Shown here piece after piece: positions 62,701-64,000 of a stretch of 64,000 bases of DNA (positions within the stretch are counted from its first letter, which is position 1; the number at the start of each line of letters is the position of its first letter). The position numbers were made by a program, and so were the translations under genes. The notes beneath the pieces are model-generated. The model was not told the DNA's origin. It saw nothing but the letters and a program-made list of their open reading frames with translations, and did no database searches. Source of the DNA: Anisodus tanguticus. Lineage: Eukaryota; Streptophyta; Magnoliopsida; Solanales; Solanaceae. Location of the stretch: assembly GCA_034509755.1 (NCBI GenBank), contig CM067552.1:18392048-18456047 (forward strand). The letters are read 5' to 3'.

Positions 62701-64000
62701 CTTGTCACCGGTCTCAAGTTAGCCTGAAATTCACCAGGTTCATGAAAACTAGGCTTATAATTGACACGCATTACTTCATCTTGGACGACGTCGCTTATAA
62801 TTGCATTTCTAAGCTAAGGAACTCAAATTAATTATTTTTTTGCAATTTCGGTGTGTATTACCACACATGTTTTCTAGAATCCGATCGCCGATCTCTGATT
62901 GGCTTAAAATTCACTCGGTCCATCACAAAAAGACTTGTGATTGACACTCATAACTTCGTCATGGACGACATCTCTAAGTATTGCATTTCTAAGCCAAGAA
63001 ACTCAAATTCATGATTTTTTGCGGTTTCGGTGGGTATTAGCACACGGATTTTCTAGAATGAGGTCGACGATTTCGATTCGCCTAAAATTCACTCGGTCCA
63101 TGAAAAACAGCTTGTGATCGACACCCATTACTTCGTCATGGCCGACGTAGCGTATTATTACATTTCTAAACCAAGAAACTCAAATATAACATTCTGAATC
63201 AAGAAACTCAAATATTACATTTCTGAACCAAGAAACTCAATTTCATTATTTTTTGCACTTTCGGTGGTTATTAGCTCACATATTTTCTATAATCTGTCAC
63301 CGGTCTCAAGTTAGCCCGAAATTCACCAGGTTCTTGAAAAATAGGCTTGTGATTGACACGCATTACTTCATCTTGGACGAAGTCGCTTATTATTGCATTT
63401 CTAAGCTAAGGAACTCAAATTCATTATTTTTTTGCAATTTCGTTGGGTATTACCACACATGTTTTCTAGAATCTGGTCGCCGATCTCTGATTGGCTTAAA
63501 ATTCACTCGTTCCATCACAAAAAGACTTGTGATTGACACCCATAACTTCGTCATGGACGACATCGCTTATTATTGCATTTCAAAGCCCAGAAACTCAAAT
63601 TCGTGATTTTTTGCAGTTTCGGTTGGTATTAGCACACAAATTTTCTAGAGTGTGGTCGATGGTTTTTGATTCTCAATCCATGAAAAACAGGCTTGTGATC
63701 GACACCCATTATTTTGTAATGACCGACGTAGCGTATTATTACATTTCTGAACCAAGAAGCTCAATTTCATTATTTTTTGCACTTTCGGTGGTTATTAGCT
63801 CACATATTTTCTATAATCTTGTCACCGGTCTCTAATTAGCCTGAAATTCACCAGGTTCATGAAAAATAGGCTTGTGATTGACACGCATTACTTCATCTTG
63901 GACGACGTCGCTTGTTATTGCATTTCTAAGCTAAGGAAGTCAAATTCATTATTTTTTTGCAATTTCGGTGTGTATTACCACACATGTTTTCGAGAATCCG
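59764..64000. repeat. Terminal region: trimer-based 6-mers of ~1.1 kb
   Basis: About 23 monomers. C monomers at similar positions in the cycle start near 60,180, 61,302, 62,415 and 63,530, giving spacings of about 1.11-1.12 kb, or six monomers (two trimers). The units are less uniform than the 9-mers. The second A alternates between acattatcaaacc (60.9 and 62.05 kb) and acatttctaaacc (63.16 kb), and the following B between X8' and X2. The array runs off the right edge. Confidence 0.8.
63700..63875. repeat. Hybrid A monomer near the right edge
   Basis: The 5' part is X4-like (gtaatgaccgacgtagcg) and the 3' part comes from the last subrepeat and tail of an X1/X7 monomer (ttctgaaccaagaagctc, then tgcactttcggtggttatt and ctctaattagcctg). 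The switch lies in the shared tattattacatttct. It differs in breakpoint from X4h of domain 3, so it is an independent event. Confidence 0.78.

Larger units (their letters stand above)
1..64000. repeat. Satellite DNA array, ~178-bp monomers in A-B-C higher-order repeats
   Basis: The whole window is one tandem array in a single orientation. The phase motif GTGATTGAC/GTGATCGAC (ATAATTGAC in one B class) recurs about every 178 bp from start to end, with roughly 340 copies by hand count. Monomers fall into three alignable but distinct families that always run A-B-C. No stretch of 300 bases or more lies outside the array. I saw no terminal repeats, polyprotein, target-site duplication, rRNA, tRNA or telomeric motif. 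Known biology: arrays of 150-180-bp monomers with HORs are typical of plant centromeres. Inference: this is a centromeric or pericentromeric block. The satellite family is not one I recognise, and CENH3 occupancy cannot be judged from sequence. Confidence 0.97.

Noticed and set aside
1..64000. LTR retrotransposon or other mobile element embedded in the array
   Set aside because: The phase motif continues without a gap larger than about 270 bp, and every gap is explained by the 29-bp subrepeats. No terminal repeats, primer-binding site or polyprotein motifs are present.
1..64000. Variable CAG/CTG sites as genuine hypermutation, for example repeat-induced or deamination-driven
   Set aside because: The observed spellings (CGG, CCG, CG, CTCG, ACG, CAAG) are not C-to-T or G-to-A products and include frequent indels, while the rest of the monomer is nearly unchanged. 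A read-calling origin fits better, though raw reads are needed to settle it.

Overview
The whole 64 kb is one uninterrupted head-to-tail satellite DNA array. I found no gene, RNA gene, transposon, inversion or unique-sequence island, and both window ends lie inside the array. The basic monomer is about 178 bp and AT-rich. This size, the higher-order organisation and the apparent base-modification signature described below all suggest a centromeric or pericentromeric array of a flowering plant. I do not recognise the satellite family and cannot name the species.

Three monomer families, called A, B and C here, always follow each other in the order A-B-C. Phased on the shared GTGATYGAC motif, A reads gatcgacacccatta, B reads attgacacgcattac and C reads attgacacccataac. 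Some A monomers carry one, two or three extra copies of a 29-bp internal subrepeat, giving A lengths near 178, 207, 236 and 265 bp. I count roughly 340 monomers.

The A-B-C trimers form higher-order repeats (HORs) whose length changes along the window. Using the distinctive A monomer called X1 as the unit start: about 1-11,409 is 15-mers (about 2.8 kb); 11,410-29,154 mixes 12-, 15- and 21-mers and contains a 6.27-kb super-duplication; 29,155-34,198 is transitional; 34,199-40,984 is 12-mers (2.26 kb); 40,985-47,754 is 9-mers (1.69 kb); 47,755-51,077 is one irregular 18-mer; 51,078-59,763 is a second 9-mer family (1.74 kb); from about 60,180 to the end is close to 6-mers (1.1 kb). Every change adds or removes whole trimers, as expected from in-register unequal exchange. 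One 15-mer (31,366-34,198) looks like the direct parent of the 1.69-kb 9-mer.

The most unexpected signal concerns sequence quality or DNA modification. Nearly all small differences between otherwise identical copies fall at CAG or CTG (CWG) trinucleotides, which appear as CAG/CGG/CG/CAAG or CTG/CCG/CG/CTCG/ACG. CAG inside CCAGG (the bacterial Dcm motif) is almost invariant, but becomes unstable where a point change turns it into ACAGG. This is best explained by miscalling of CHG-methylated cytosine in single-molecule reads rather than by biology of the satellite. It means that apparent divergence, exact lengths and open reading frames here are partly artefactual. The many short open frames are by-products of the repeat.
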